This document shows positions 1 through 8,595 of a stretch of 15,261 nucleotides of DNA, one piece after another. The notes below the pieces were generated by a model. It did no database searches, was not told the DNA's origin, and worked only from the letters and a program-made list of their open reading frames with translations. Within the stretch, counting starts at the first letter, position 1. Each line of letters opens with the position of its first letter. The position numbers and the translations under genes were made by a program. Source of the stretch: Dactylonectria macrodidyma (lineage: Eukaryota; Ascomycota; Sordariomycetes; Hypocreales; Nectriaceae); NCBI GenBank assembly GCA_020744425.1, contig JAGMUV010000072.1, positions 1 to 15,261 of the forward strand. Direction: 5' to 3'.

Positions 1-73
1 CACCTACCTACACCCACCTACACCCACCACACACATACACAGACACACACATACCCACCATACATAGACACAC

Positions 74-114
<41 letters not shown>

Positions 115-500
115 TACACATACACATACACATACACATACACCCACCACACACATACACAGACACATACCCACCACACCAGACACACATCCACAGACAC
201 CCATACCCCACCAACACACAGACACACACCATACCCACACCTACCTACACCCACCTACCACCCCACACACACACCTACCCACACATACCCACCATACACA
301 TCCACACATCCACATACACACATACACATACACATCACATACACATCCCCATACCACCTCCACATACATATACCATACACCCCCCCCCCCCCACACACCT
401 AGACACCTACACCCCCCCCCACCCCACCTCCACCCCTCCCCCACACCCTACCCAGCCCCCCAGACACATACCCCCCCCCCTACCCCCCACCAACCCCACC
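1..500. repeat. CA-rich compound microsatellite and C-rich low-complexity tract
   Basis: The first part is built from CACATA, CACACA and CACCCAC units, with the purest (ACATAC)n run at about 66-140. From about 360 on it turns into long C runs interrupted by CACAC and TACC. The strand composition is extreme: almost no G on the plus strand. Open frames here on either strand encode only V/C/M/Y repeats or similar and are not genes. A related tract in the opposite orientation lies at 5436-5592. Confidence 0.95.
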
Positions 501-540
501 CCCACATACCCACACCACACGCAGCCCTGTCCATGACGGT

Positions 541-1157
541 CCCGCTTTACGTTTGTATGGACACATCCTAGTAGCTCAGCCAAGGCAATGGTCTTGCTGA
601 TTTGCGCCCCTGAGCGGTGCGTGTTCTTGGTGAAAGCTCTGCGCTAGGAAGACATGAGGTGTCAGATGGTACACACTGATCGCTAGTTTGCATACATATG
701 TAACTCAGATTAAGTTATCGTTTGCTGTGGACTTTTTTCAGACCAGTTAGGTGGACAATAGAGTGTTGAAATGAGCATGTTGTATTGATTGAAGAAGAAG
801 AAAAGCGAGTCTCATAACTGTAAGCACTGCAACAACACCGAAAGAAACAGCGTCAGTATGACAAAATGTCCCGGGATGTCCAGCGTTGGTTGTGCGGGGT
901 AACCGGCCTGCGACCGTTGAGCGGACGTTGAAGGAGATGCAGGATGTGATGGGACAAATCTTGAGGAGGAAAGAAGACCACGATGACAGGCTCAAGTGCT
1001 GGGATAGTGTGAGTAATGTCCGCATCGCGTTGTAAGTCAAACTGACGATGCACCAGGACGAAAACAAGGTCAGCACCTGCAGCTAGCATCGGGCGTTGTG
1101 CCTCTGGCAAGGGCAACCTGGTGGCCCGCTTCACATTTGATGGACGACCTCTCCGCG
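541..1157. other. Unassigned sequence between two repeat tracts
   Basis: About 600 bp of normal composition without a recognisable gene. The longest minus-strand frames (about 93 codons at 853-1134 and 109 codons at 747-1076) overlap each other in different frames, and I recognise no domain in either. I saw no RNA gene and no terminal repeats here. Confidence 0.5.
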
Positions 1158-1392
1158 TTTGTTTGTCAACCCCCTTTGTTTGTCAACCCCTGTTTGTCAA
1201 CCCCCCTGTTTGTCGCCCCCTCTGTTTGTCAACCCACTCTGTTTGTTGTTTGTCAACCCCCTTTTTTGTCAACCCCCTCTGTTTGTTTGTCAACCCCACC
1301 TGTTTGTCAACCCACTCTGTTTGTTGTTTGTCACCCCTTTGTTTGTCACCCCCTCTGTTTGTTGTCAACCCCCACCTGTTTGTCAACCCCTC
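1158..1392. repeat. Minisatellite with TTTGTCAACCCC core
   Basis: About 15 imperfect units built on CTGTTTGTCAACCCC, with variants such as TTTGTCGCCCCC and TTTGTCACCCC and a recurrent TTTGTTGTTTGTC junction. Unit length varies between about 12 and 20 bp. Higher-order duplication is visible: the block CAACCCACTCTGTTTGTTG occurs twice, near 1229 and 1308. A lone related piece (CCCGTTTGTTTGTCAGCC) sits at 2659-2676. Frames through the array give repeated F/V/N/P or T/N/R/G residues and are not considered coding. Confidence 0.93.
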
Positions 1393-1399
1393 TCTTCCT

Positions 1400-2650
1400 T
1401 TCGGTCCGATGCGCACTCGTCGCTGCGAACTGCCCCTCAGTGTCCCGGCCCACCTCCTCCACAATGTCTGGTGCTATCAAGCTTTCGCTGATCGCCCTCG
1501 CGACAATTCCCTTTCATGGACCAAGCACCCATCTAGCCTAAGCAGCGGCATCCTGAGGGACCCGCTCCCGACCAAATGCGTCTCTACTCCGTACTCCACG
1601 GCAGTGAACTCTATCAGGTTCTTGCGGCGGGACCGGATGTATTACGTGTGTGTACCATCATCGCGCGCGCGTCATGGCGACATTTGTGGTCTGTGGTCTT
1701 GTGTGTCCCCATTGGGGCACAGGACGTGCTGGGCTAAACTATCTACAATTGCTGCCGCATTGGACCTTACTCAGACCATCTGCAAGGCCTCTTAGATCGG
1801 AGCTATATGCATGCTCAATCCCTCCGAAAGGCACTTTTCTACTCGTAGCCAGCCCTACAGTAGTTTTCGCTAAAGCACGTCACACAGGACATCAACAGTT
1901 GATCCTAGCAAAGCTTCCGTGCAGCAGCGCCTCCATCTAGCTCATCCAGCATGGCATCGGCTCAAAGGCGCATTGTTTCAAGAGGGCATCCCGTCAGCGG
2001 GAACCGTCCCTCACCCAGCCAAGAATTCTCTTGCACAGATAGATCAAGTAGCCATCGACACCCTAGGGTCGGAGGGCCATGTCATCTAAGGTCGCCAGTA
2101 GCTGCAACCAAAGCTGTGCATCCTTGGGGAAAACCCTCGCAGGAGAAAAACCCAAGGCAACTGGGACGCTGTTGTGGAGGAGGCGATTGTCTCGATCCGC
2201 GGTCTCGAGGCAAGCTCTGTACCATCTTGACCACGGTTTGTATGTTGTCTCGAAGCAGTGAGACAAGTTGTCGGGCCAGGTGGCGGTCCGGGTAGCAGCC
2301 GAAGCTACAGAGGGTTGTCGAGGCGGCAGGGCCGCGGAAGATCACGTCGACGGAGGGCCAGTAGGATCCAAGGCCTCGCAAGGCACCCAATCTTGCGAGA
2401 GCCGGCTGGTTTGTTTGGTGCCAGGACAGTAGCTCCTGGCTGTCGCTGCAGCTCACCAGAAGGTCAACTCTCCTAATCCCTTCGGATCGTGGCCTGCTAA
2501 GACGCAGTTAGGTCCTGGCTGCAAAAGCTGCGAGTGGTGGCCTGCAAAAGTAATCCCTGCCCTAACGAAGTGCTACAGCCGCTGCTGAGGGGAAAATTTT
2601 TACAGGGAAGCTGAGGTGCAGGGTAAGGTGGTCTAGTCAGCAGCCGTCTC
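1400..2650. other. Unassigned region, no recognised gene
   Basis: About 1.25 kb without a gene that I can name. The most gene-like frame is on the minus strand at 2082-2456 (124 codons, middle part of balanced composition), but I recognise no motif, no upstream exon with clear splice sites, and no signal peptide. Overlapping plus-strand frames at 1951-2295 and 1650-1940 look like ordinary chance frames. This could hold a decayed gene. A protein-level homology search of the 2082-2456 frame would decide. Confidence 0.4.
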
Positions 2651-2819
2651 CTTGCCCACCCGTTTGTTTGTCAGCCAGCCCTCTCTGTCATGTATGTCCA
2701 TCTCGTCGGCCTTCTGGCAAAAGATTGACTGCTCTTAGCATAACTAAGCGTCCATTTCTCCAGCCTCGCTTCACCCTCCCTTCCCGGCTTCGTTCCCGAC
2801 TTCTCTTCCTTTCATTACA

Positions 2820-2925
2820 TAAACAGACACCAAACAACACACACCAAGCGACCCACCAAAAAAACACACACACGACACACACCAAACGACACACACCAAA
2901 CGACACACCACAAAGCTCAAGACAT
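2820..2925. repeat. CA-rich minisatellite, 14-bp unit ACACACCAAACGAC
   Basis: Two exact tandem copies of the 14-bp unit lie at 2877-2890 and 2891-2904, flanked on both sides by decayed versions (ACCAAACAACAC, ACCAAGCGACCC, ACACCACAAAG). A similar short piece, GACACACCAAACGGCACACA, recurs near 5333-5352, so the motif is dispersed within the window. Confidence 0.85.
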
Positions 2926-3036
2926 TTCAAAAAGTCTAAACTAGACCCTTTGTTCACACACACACCCCTTGACCCCACACCAGACAAGTAGGTAACCATT
3001 CCGGGGGTTCTCATGAGCATTTTGTCGCACTTTAGT

Positions 3037-3275
3037 GGGCCAACAACAGTGGGACAAGTCGTTTTTGATAAAGCTTTTCGCGAGGTCGCGCCACGACTGT
3101 CCGTTGTAATTGCCTTACCACTTCCGCCACGGACGAAGCGAGCGACGACCCTCACCTGTGTTCCGTCGCGCCATCTCGAGTACGTATCCACAACGCATGC
3201 GTAGCGAGCTCGTTTGCACACAGATGTCATTTGTCGCTACGTATCCAGTATCAGTTCTCCACTGCACTCCCGGTG
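3037..3275 (+). repeat. Dispersed repeat, copy 1, with internal fold-back
   Basis: This stretch aligns with 4326-4505. The shared 5' block contains CCAACAACAGTGGGACAAGTCG here and CCAACAGTGGGGCAAGTCG in copy 2. The shared 3' block of about 85 bp starts at CATGCGTAGCGAGC and ends at CTCCACTGCACTCCC. The middle parts diverge strongly. Within the 3' block, ATGCGTAGCGA (3197-3207) is complementary to TCGCTACGTAT (3234-3244) at 10 of 11 positions. No long terminal repeat ends, primer-binding site or open frame was seen, so the class of repeat is unknown. Confidence 0.75.
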
Positions 3276-3813
3276 GTGTCGAAGACAGCGATGGGTCTTT
3301 TGAGAATCCGTACATATCATTCACGACACTCGAAAACAGTGTAGCGGTGACGAACTGGGTCACCCCACGTACTCACATACTGTGCGTCGCCTAGTCAAAC
3401 CTGAGTTCTCAAGCACGAGACCTTACCCCCTCATGACATTCTGATCCGCTCGCGGGGCAGTTCTTTGTGACTCACAATCGTCACGGACCTGACAAGGAGA
3501 CTTTCTCTTTGGAAACAGCAAAGTGCACAAGCTCCCGTCCGCGCATGTCACAAAGCATCGGACCTGGCAGGCATTACGGCCGATTACTCACTCACTTACC
3601 ACGCCCCTACGTGAGCGACGATCAAGGTCGCCATGCATGATTGGAGCGAAGCAGATCTCACGGATCTAACGGATCTGTCACCAGGTGCCTGGCCAGGCGA
3701 ATTGGTTGGCAGACACGGCCCTCACTGCACCCATGCAACAGTCCTAAATTGGGATCCTGCGGCCCACCCAAGCACCGGACAGAATCAATGTCCACTTCTT
3801 CTGCTAACTCGAA

Positions 3814-3885
3814 GACACGACAAGGCACGACAAGACACTACAAGACATGACAAGACACTACAAGACACGACAAGACACTGCACGA
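3814..3885 (+). repeat. 10-bp minisatellite, left arm of an inverted pair
   Basis: Tandem decamers of the form GACACNACAA (GACACTACAA, GACATGACAA, GACACGACAA), about seven units. The reverse complement of this array matches the array at 3963-4120. The roughly 75 bp between the arms are non-repetitive. Confidence 0.92.
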
Positions 3886-3962
3886 GAACGAAGCAGGCTT
3901 TGGCAAGGTAGGCAAGCGGGGACCGGACAAAATGCCCGCTCTTTGGTTGCTCAAGTTGTGGA

Positions 3963-4120
3963 GTGTCTTGTCTTGTAGTCTTGTCATGTCATGTAGTGTC
4001 TTGTCGTGTCTTGTCGTATCTTGTCGTGTCTTGTAGTGTCTTGTCGTACCTTGTAGTGTCTTGTCGTGTCTCGTCGTGCTTGTCGTGTCTTGCAGCGTCT
4101 AGTAGCGTCTTGTAGTCTGA
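3963..4120 (+). repeat. 10-bp minisatellite, right arm of an inverted pair
   Basis: Tandem decamers of the form TTGTCGTGTC and TTGTAGTGTC, about 15 units, which are the reverse complement of the units at 3814-3885. Towards the right the units decay (TTGCAGCGTC, TAGTAGCGTC, TTGTAGTCTG). Frames on the minus strand read repeated T/R/H/D/K residues and are not taken as a gene. Confidence 0.93.
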
Positions 4121-4178
4121 GAGGGTCTTGTCACGGTTCCCAACTTGTCCTTCCATGCCCCACAGAGTAAGTAGTCTT

Positions 4179-4247
4179 TCTCCAGTTAACTTCTCCAAGT
4201 AGTCCTCTCCAGTTGACCCTCTCCAGTTGACCCTCCCCAACTGACCC
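4179..4247 (+). repeat. 14-bp minisatellite TCTCCAGTTGACCC
   Basis: Five tandem units of about 14 bp: a diverged unit at 4179-4191, a diverged unit at 4192-4205, two exact units at 4206-4219 and 4220-4233, and a variant with TCCCCAACTGACCC at 4234-4247. It lies just right of the inverted decamer array and just left of the second copy of the dispersed repeat. Confidence 0.88.
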
Positions 4248-4325
4248 TCATCATCTCGCCCTCTCTTCAGCTCCGCCTGGCGTTCGTTGCCGACACACGA
4301 CGCATGACGCACGAAAAGACTGTAG

Positions 4326-4505
4326 TGGACCAACAGTGGGGCAAGTCGAGGTGCAATGCGCGCTCCGTCGCATCGTCTTGCGGGTCGTCTGAAAGGATCG
4401 ATGGTGAGGGTTCATCCATCCATCCATGCGTAGCGAGCTTTTTCAGACACAAGACGTCATTTGTCGCTACGCATCAAGTATCAGTCTCCACTGCACTCCC
4501 AGTGT
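4326..4505 (+). repeat. Dispersed repeat, copy 2, with internal fold-back
   Basis: Second copy of the repeat at 3037-3275, in the same orientation, about 1.25 kb away. The fold-back is perfect here: ATGCGTAGCGA (4426-4436) pairs with TCGCTACGCAT (4464-4474) over all 11 positions, with a 27-nt loop. The loop differs from copy 1 by several substitutions and by length, while the arms are almost unchanged. Confidence 0.75.
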
Positions 4506-4509
4506 CAAC

Positions 4510-5430
4510 TGACCGGCCTCACAAACTCGTGCTTGTCGATTTCGATCATGCACGCCACCTTGACAATGCAAGCCATCCGTTTGGAGACCTTTCGCAAGGT
4601 GCTAGCGTGGATTGGGCTCCGATCTATACCCCGTTGATCGAGTGTCGCCAATGACTCGAGTTGGACACAACCGTGATCTGCCAGGGCTGTACTAGGTCGA
4701 AATGCGGCACATCGGCCACCTGACAGATCTGTCAACCAATCTCAATACGGTTAGGTGAACACGACCTCAGCTTCCAGCACTCCAGGCTGAGTGGTGTAAG
4801 TCTACGTCAACAGGGGATGGGGTTTGTTGTCGTTAGCGTCGACCAACAAGCACGGGTATGGTATGGTACAGTAGGTACAACACGACATAATTCTCCCAAT
4901 CCAAAGTCCAAAAGTGTCTGCTGTGCGGGAGAAAACGAAGAGCGGGGTGGTAGTCTAAAGTCGGCATGGATTTTCGGCGCTGGCGATTGTTGGCTATTAT
5001 CTATGAACGATGTGATAGATCAACAATGTTGTACTATAGCACTACAGGAGGCAGTCACTACCTAGATACATTATCGCGAAAACCCTGCGCAATGGCAACA
5101 CAAAAAAGAAAAGGAAAAAAAAAATTAAAGCAAAAAAATAAAGTAAAGAATAAAAAATACAAAATAAAACACGCTATTATCCATAGAACAGTCAACTAAG
5201 TGAGCAATCTTCCAGCTTGTCAAGCCTATCTTTAGGTGGCGGATGCTTTCTTAGGTCTGTGGTATAGGGTAGGGTCGTCAGTTAACCCTCGCCTTCGCGC
5301 CGTCTCCTCTACAACGACGGACGGTGACCAAATGACACACCAAACGGCACACACCCCTTCATCCACATGCACCCCAGTCGCCATGCCTAGCACAAAGCGG
5401 CACTTTCTGGCGCTGCTAAAAACGGATCGC
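4510..5430. other. Unassigned region with an A-rich tract
   Basis: About 900 bp without a recognised gene. A plus-strand frame at about 4520-4651 contains LVLVDFDHARHLDNAS, which loosely resembles the DFG-region strand of some kinase-like proteins, but it is only about 45 residues long and nothing around it supports a kinase. An A-rich, plus-strand-biased tract lies at 5098-5170. It could be a retroposed tail, but I see no matching duplication around it. Confidence 0.4.
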
Positions 5431-5435
5431 TAATC

Positions 5436-5592
5436 TTGTGTGATATGTGTGTATGTATATGTGTCTGTGGGTATGTGTGTTTGTGTATGTGTTTGTGTAT
5501 GTGTGTATGTGTGTGTGTGTGTGTCTGTATCTGTGTCCGTGTCCGTGTCCGTGTCCGTGTCCGTGTCCGTGTCCGTGTCCGTGTCTGTGTAT
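5436..5592 (+). repeat. Compound GT-rich microsatellite with (GTGTCC)8
   Basis: GTGTATGT-type units (5440-5520) are followed by eight perfect GTGTCC hexamers at 5533-5580 and then by GTGTCT. Plus-strand frames read as V/C/S repeats and minus-strand frames as T/D or G/H repeats. A 202-codon plus-strand frame runs from this tract into the P450 remnant, but its repeat-encoded part is an artefact. Confidence 0.95.
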
Positions 5593-5865
5593 GTACTCGA
5601 GTATTGCCCTCGAGGTTCTATTTTGTTGCGTCCCTTGCTGTATGGCCTGGTGCACAACAAATTGGACTTGGGCTGGGGCCAAGCTCTTGCCTCGGTGCTG
5701 TGGCTTGACCAACCGTTCTTTGATGTCGCACCTAGGTACCTAGGTACTTTACCCATACCCTTCTTCTCCTTCTTTAGCTTGTTGGGCACCGCTTTTACTT
5801 CGAGATGGGTCTGTCCAAACGCTGATAGAGCATGGTCTCCTTGGCGTCTGCCTCCACCTTGTTCA

Positions 5866-6345
5866 CGATTGCTTAATGCTCTTCTCTCCGCCCGCTTCCA
5901 CGAGCACATCCGAGTGAAGCGCTTGGGGGGTTATGCCCCCCCTGCATCAAGACTGGAGTTCCATTTGGTGTGTGTGTCTCTCTCTACATGTCCCTGCGTC
6001 TTCCGTCGTCCTACCGTGAATCCCGCTGCTCCATGGTGTCTGTGGTGACTAACACCATCCTACCTAGGGCTCGACTTCCTCGCTGCAAGCATCAAAGCCA
6101 CCTTGACTCGGCAGAACTACACGTACTGGCGCGATACTTTTTTTCGGAACGGCACTCTCTGGACCACAGAGGTCCGCGTTCTCAACGAGCGCGTCATCTT
6201 CACGGCGGATCCGAAGAACATCAAGACGGTCCTGGTCACTCAGTTCCGCGACTTTAGGAAGGGAGACCAGTTCCGCGACGCCTGAGGAGGCTGAGGTGAC
6301 TTCCTTGGGGATAGCATATTCACCCAAGACGGGCCTCAGTGGCAC
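5866..6345 (+). pseudogene. Cytochrome P450 N-terminal remnant, CYP52-type
   Basis: In the first exon RFHEHIRVKRLGGYAPPAS matches the region just after the membrane anchor in CYP52-clan (alkane or fatty-acid hydroxylase-like) P450s. An intron at about 5968-6067 has repeated GT donor options, a branch point GACTAAC (6047-6053) and acceptor CCTAG. The second exon begins LDFLAASIKA and continues through VRVLNERVIFTADPKNIKTV and QFRDFRKGDQFRDA. The same frame then meets two TGA codons (6283-6285 and 6292-6294) before DFLGDSIFTQDGPQWHA, which is the expected continuation. After about 6345 the similarity stops. No I-helix, ExxR or haem-binding cysteine region follows, so about four fifths of a normal 500-residue protein is missing. 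The membrane anchor is not clear. The donor phase is uncertain by a few bases. This is a remnant, not a working oxidase. Confidence 0.8.
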
Positions 6346-6349
6346 GCCA

Positions 6350-7203
6350 CTTCGTTCCACCTTCTGTTTTGCTTCTTCACTGTAAAGCCAATAGAAGTAC
6401 ATGAGACAGAGAGTACTTCTGTTTGTGCGGATATCTGGTGTGGTTAGAAGCACTGTCGGTCATTGAAGCTACATTTTCTCCCAATGATGTGCGTACTGTT
6501 AGAGGTCTCTGAGGTACTAGATGGGGCCCCGGGTTGATGTGGAGACCGGTACGCCACTGGCACCTAGCACGACGTGCCTCATACACGTTACTGACTCGCT
6601 TCGTTCGCAGACGTGGACGACGAACTCAAATGTTTGGGTTTTTATTATGCTTCTCTCCATTTCCTTTTTTACATATCTTCCTCGCGAGTTAATTCCATGT
6701 TGTCGATTGGCATTCTCGTCCCCCTTGGCCTCCTTCCTTGGCCTCCTTGGCCTACAGTACACAGTTATCATGAATACAGAGTAATTGCTCAATTATCAAG
6801 ACCTACTTCTTATTCTATGACGTGTCTCCTGTCTTCGTGTCAGGGACTTCTTCGTATCTTCGTAGATAGAGGCTAACTCGGGCGATGTAGGCAGCAGAGG
6901 TCCGTGGTGCGCGGCGAATAGAGCACGTTGCGTCGACATGTCCGGATCGCCGAGATACCGGAATAAAGTTTGTGTGGAGGGGGAGACATGCGTCACGGGT
7001 GTCGCGTTAGCGCAACAGACAGGCAGAGGCTTGAGTCAGGGGAAGCAACGGTCCTCTCTTTCAGAAGCTACGGTCGTCAAATCATCTCGTATTTTTGCGC
7101 CTTGTCGTCGTCTCAAACTGCATGTCGCTACATACGTACAAAAACAGTTCTCCACTTGTCTTCATTACCTATTCGGCGCTCGGCCTCTGCAGACGCGGAC
7201 ACA
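6350..7203. other. Unassigned region left of the Tc1 element
   Basis: No gene recognised. The open frames present (for example 6517-6792 minus and 6938-7228 plus) overlap one another and show no motif. A perfect 8-bp inverted repeat, AGAAGTAC/GTACTTCT, lies at 6393-6400 and 6413-6420. At 7123-7160 a stretch (TGTCGCTACATACGT, then CAGTTCTCCACTT) resembles the 3' block of the dispersed repeat found at 3037 and 4326, possibly a third, more decayed copy. Confidence 0.4.
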
Positions 7204-7205
7204 TA

Positions 7206-8593
7206 CAGTGGGTGTGCAAAAGTTCTGACAACTTCCGGATCCACCCATCTTGGCCGGATGACTACGTACCTTTGACCAACATTATGCACTCAAATAATAT
7301 TATGATAAATTAAAAGCTAGATGAATTTGAAGCCCAGAAGATAGAGTTTATGATGAGATGTCTCAATATTTAGTATACCACCCATCTGCATCATAACACG
7401 CCTTCATTCGCCTTGGCATCGAATCCAATAGGTTCTCGAACACCTCATCTTCAAGCTCGTGCCAAAGCTCCTTTGCACACTCAATAAGGCGTTCTTTTGC
7501 GGCTCGAGTCTTCGGAAGGGCTGATAGCTCCGGGTATCTCTTACAGATCCGTTCCTTTAGTATTGCCCATAGATTCTCGATCGGATTGAGATCTGGTGAG
7601 TGCGGGGGCCATTCTATGAGAACGAGGCCCTCGCGAGTTGCGTATTTTACGCAGCCAGTCTTGGACCAAATGACTCTTAAATGTAGGTCCGTTATCATGT
7701 TGAAATACGCTTCCTTCTGATATAATTTCTGGGAGGGGTTCTTGAAGGCACCCTAAGATAATGCGGCTCGTAACGCCGCTACGGTCTGAGTCTGGTCTCC
7801 TTCTAAGCAGACCAAATCTGTAGCTCTGTCGATAGTGAATGCACTGAAAAACATCTGCGAATGCCTCGATGGCTTTCCTCTGAGGCTGTACGTTCTTTTT
7901 TTTAAGTCTCTCGCCCTAGATGCGGGTCAGAATGGTGTTTCAAAGTTGAAGCGCCGCGACTTACATATCTCGTGAACGCCCACTTCCATTTTCTCGCCGT
8001 CACCACGAGCGATTGAACACTCGTCTGAGAAAATCCAATTATGCCAAAATGAAGCATCTTCATCCTTATATCGTGCTGCAAAATCTTTTCGCTTCTGAGC
8101 CGCAGAATCGCTGAGAAATGGGCGCCGGCTCGCGAGGTGGTGTTGGATGCCGTTCTTCTTCAAGTACCGCGATAAAGTGCCTCCTGTGGCAGCGCAGACC
8201 GGCTTCATCGCATAATTCTTGGACTGTGATAAAAGGGTCTCTTTCGATGATTCGAAAGATATGATTTTTATCCCTCTGACTGATGGTTGCTGGACGCCCG
8301 AGCGCGAATTACTTTTTGCACTCTTTTGCTGGTCGTAGCGGCGGACGAGGCCAAAGATCGCGTGTTTTGTCACGCCCTCTTTCGCCACGATGTCATCAAG
8401 GGAAACGCCAGATCTGTACATGGTTACAATCTTCGTCCTCTTGTGAGGACTATGATGCTTTTGCCTATACGCAGTCGGCATCGTATGGTAGAGTAATTGC
8501 GTGTTGAAGATGCTGTATTGTGGTGGCCGCGTCACAGCTTGAGATGCAAGAGCGGGGAAATCGGGAAATTGTCGGAACTTTTGCACACCACTG
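7206..8593 (-). mobile_element. Tc1/mariner-type DNA transposon, inactive copy
   Basis: Terminal inverted repeats start CAGTGGGTGTGCAAAAGTTC on the left and, read inward from the right end, CAGTGGTGTGCAAAAGTTCC. They align over about 31 bp with one single-base gap and two transitions. Each end abuts TA (7204-7205 and 8594-8595), the target duplication expected for this superfamily. Element length is 1388 bp, typical for a Tc1 element with a single transposase gene, here on the minus strand. The transposase frame is broken several times, so this copy cannot move on its own. Confidence 0.95.
7363..8481 (-). pseudogene. Tc1-type transposase, multiply frameshifted
   Basis: The enzyme would cut and rejoin the transposon ends in the nucleus. 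The start is the ATG ending at 8481 (MPTAYRQKHHSPHKRTK), because the longer open frame beginning at 8610 reads through the terminal repeat. Residues 15-60 form a helix-turn-helix (YRSGVSLDDIVAKEGVTKHA). First catalytic Asp: the WIFSDEC motif. Second Asp: FQHDNG, codon 7694-7696. Third residue is Glu in SPDLNPIENLW. The first frame ends at a TGA at 7927-7929. Breaks are inferred near 7976-7987 (after GDGEKM), somewhere between 7930 and 7800 (an eight-T run lies at 7896-7903), near 7800, and in the T4 run at 7645-7648, where removing one T would join the second Asp block to the NPIE block. With that one change, 38 residues separate the second Asp and the Glu, more than the usual 34. The C-terminus ends at 7363. 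Confidence 0.92.
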
Positions 8594-8595
8594 TA

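Noticed and set aside
4..444. Several open frames of 60-80 codons rich in Val, Cys, Met
   Set aside because: They are translations of the CA-rich microsatellite, open in several frames at once, and carry no information beyond the repeat.
1158..1392. Possible CRISPR-like array
   Set aside because: Units are directly tandem with no unique spacers, the unit length is irregular, and the surroundings are eukaryotic.
2688..3230. 180-codon minus-strand frame
   Set aside because: Its middle is made by the CA-rich minisatellite and its start lies in the dispersed repeat. No domain is recognisable, and the composition follows the repeats.
3037..4505. Direct repeats as long terminal repeats of a retrotransposon
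   Set aside because: There are no TG...CA ends, no primer-binding site or polypurine tract, and no gag or pol similarity between them. The interior is minisatellites.
4520..4651. Kinase fragment (LVLVDFDHARHLDNAS)
   Set aside because: Only about 45 residues are open, and no glycine loop, HRD or APE-like motif is nearby. It is too weak to call.
5440..6048. 202-codon plus-strand frame as one gene
   Set aside because: The first part is microsatellite, and the last part runs through the P450 intron. Only about 5866-5967 is P450 exon.
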